Source: Staphylococcus debuckii (GTDB taxonomy: Bacteria; Bacillota; Bacilli; Staphylococcales; Staphylococcaceae). Taken from it: a DNA stretch of 64,000 nt. Where the stretch lies: contig NZ_CP033460.1 of NCBI RefSeq assembly GCF_003718735.1, positions 1,674,001 through 1,738,000 of the forward strand, given 5' to 3'. A model generated the notes under the pieces. The model was not told where the DNA came from, did not search any database, and saw only the letters and a list, made by a program, of their open reading frames with translations. The first letter of the stretch is position 1; each line of letters starts with the position of its first letter. Below, piece by piece: positions 63,895-64,000 of this stretch. A program made the translations under genes and the position numbers.

Positions 63895-64000
63895 TTATTG
63901 ATCTTCTGATTTTTCTTCATCGTCTTTTGAAGGTTCAACTAATTTAGCTTCATCTAATAATAAGTCAATTACTTTTTTAACACGTACATCACCTTTAACG
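63895..64000 (-). CDS. tig: Trigger factor (partial, C-terminal end only)
   Basis: The last 34 codons are visible, cut by the window end. The sequence (VKGDVRVKKVIDLLLDEAKLVEPSKDDEEKSEDQ) has the strongly acidic tail of staphylococcal trigger factor, and tig precedes clpX in these genomes. Ribosome-associated folding helper and prolyl isomerase. Assigned by position and tail only. Confidence 0.75.
   Translation of the reverse strand, partial: VKGDVRVKKVIDLLLDEAKLVEPSKDDEEKSEDQ

Overview
The window is a conserved, AT-rich chromosomal core segment of a Firmicute. It is almost certainly a Staphylococcus: gene order and protein sequences match the staphylococcal hem-valS-mreCD-ruvAB-relA-aspS-alaS-yqeH block throughout. 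The species cannot be named from sequence alone. Nearly every gene lies on the minus strand; plus-strand exceptions are a luciferase-like monooxygenase, rarA, a 56-residue membrane protein, tag and pcp. I found no insertion sequence, prophage, CRISPR array, rRNA or tRNA gene.

Layout, left to right. 1-5.3 kb: mtnN-yqeG-yqeH-aroE-yhbY-nadD-yqeK-rsfS-yqeM, a ribosome-assembly and NAD/Ap4A operon read leftwards (yqeM is cut by the window start). 5.3-9.5 kb: trmR-trhP1-trhP2-udk-greA, with tRNA wobble-uridine oxidation and methylation genes. 9.7-19.2 kb: ireB-ruvX-yrzB, alaS behind an Ala T-box, recD2, a TPR protein, mnmA and iscS. 19.4-23.7 kb: luciferase-like gene, csbD, a 57-residue charged protein, cymR, rarA, tcdA. 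23.7-31.9 kb: 6S RNA, aspS and hisS behind a His T-box, lytH, dtd, relA, apt. 31.9-43 kb: recJ, secDF, yajC, tgt, queA, ruvB, ruvA, pheB-like ACT gene, obg. 43-46.7 kb: rpmA-prp-rplU behind an L21 leader, mreD-mreC, and three small proteins of unknown role. 46.7-53.8 kb: radC, comC, folC, valS behind a Val T-box, then divergent tag and pcp. 53.9-64 kb: an AbrB-family membrane protein, the haem operon hemA-hemX-hemC-hemD-hemB-hemL, ysxC, clpX and the end of tig.

Functionally the block is about translation and its control: three T-box-controlled aminoacyl-tRNA synthetase leaders with readable specifier codons (GCT Ala, CAC His, GTA Val), tRNA anticodon-loop modification (MnmA, TrhP/TrmR, QueA/Tgt, TcdA), D-aminoacyl-tRNA proofreading (Dtd), ribosome-assembly GTPases (YqeH, Obg, YsxC), ribosome silencing (RsfS), stringent control (Rel) and RNA polymerase control (6S RNA, GreA). 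Haem synthesis, Sec export and recombination (RuvAB, RecJ, RecD2, RarA) complete it.

No clearly new multi-gene system is visible. The most interesting leads are regulatory or small: a near-consensus LexA (SOS) box with no known SOS gene beside it (9689-9702), a terminator-like hairpin between the trmR promoter and its start, inverted repeats in the relA, secDF and clpX leaders, overlapping divergent tag/valS promoters, and a cluster of three uncharacterised small proteins next to mreCD.
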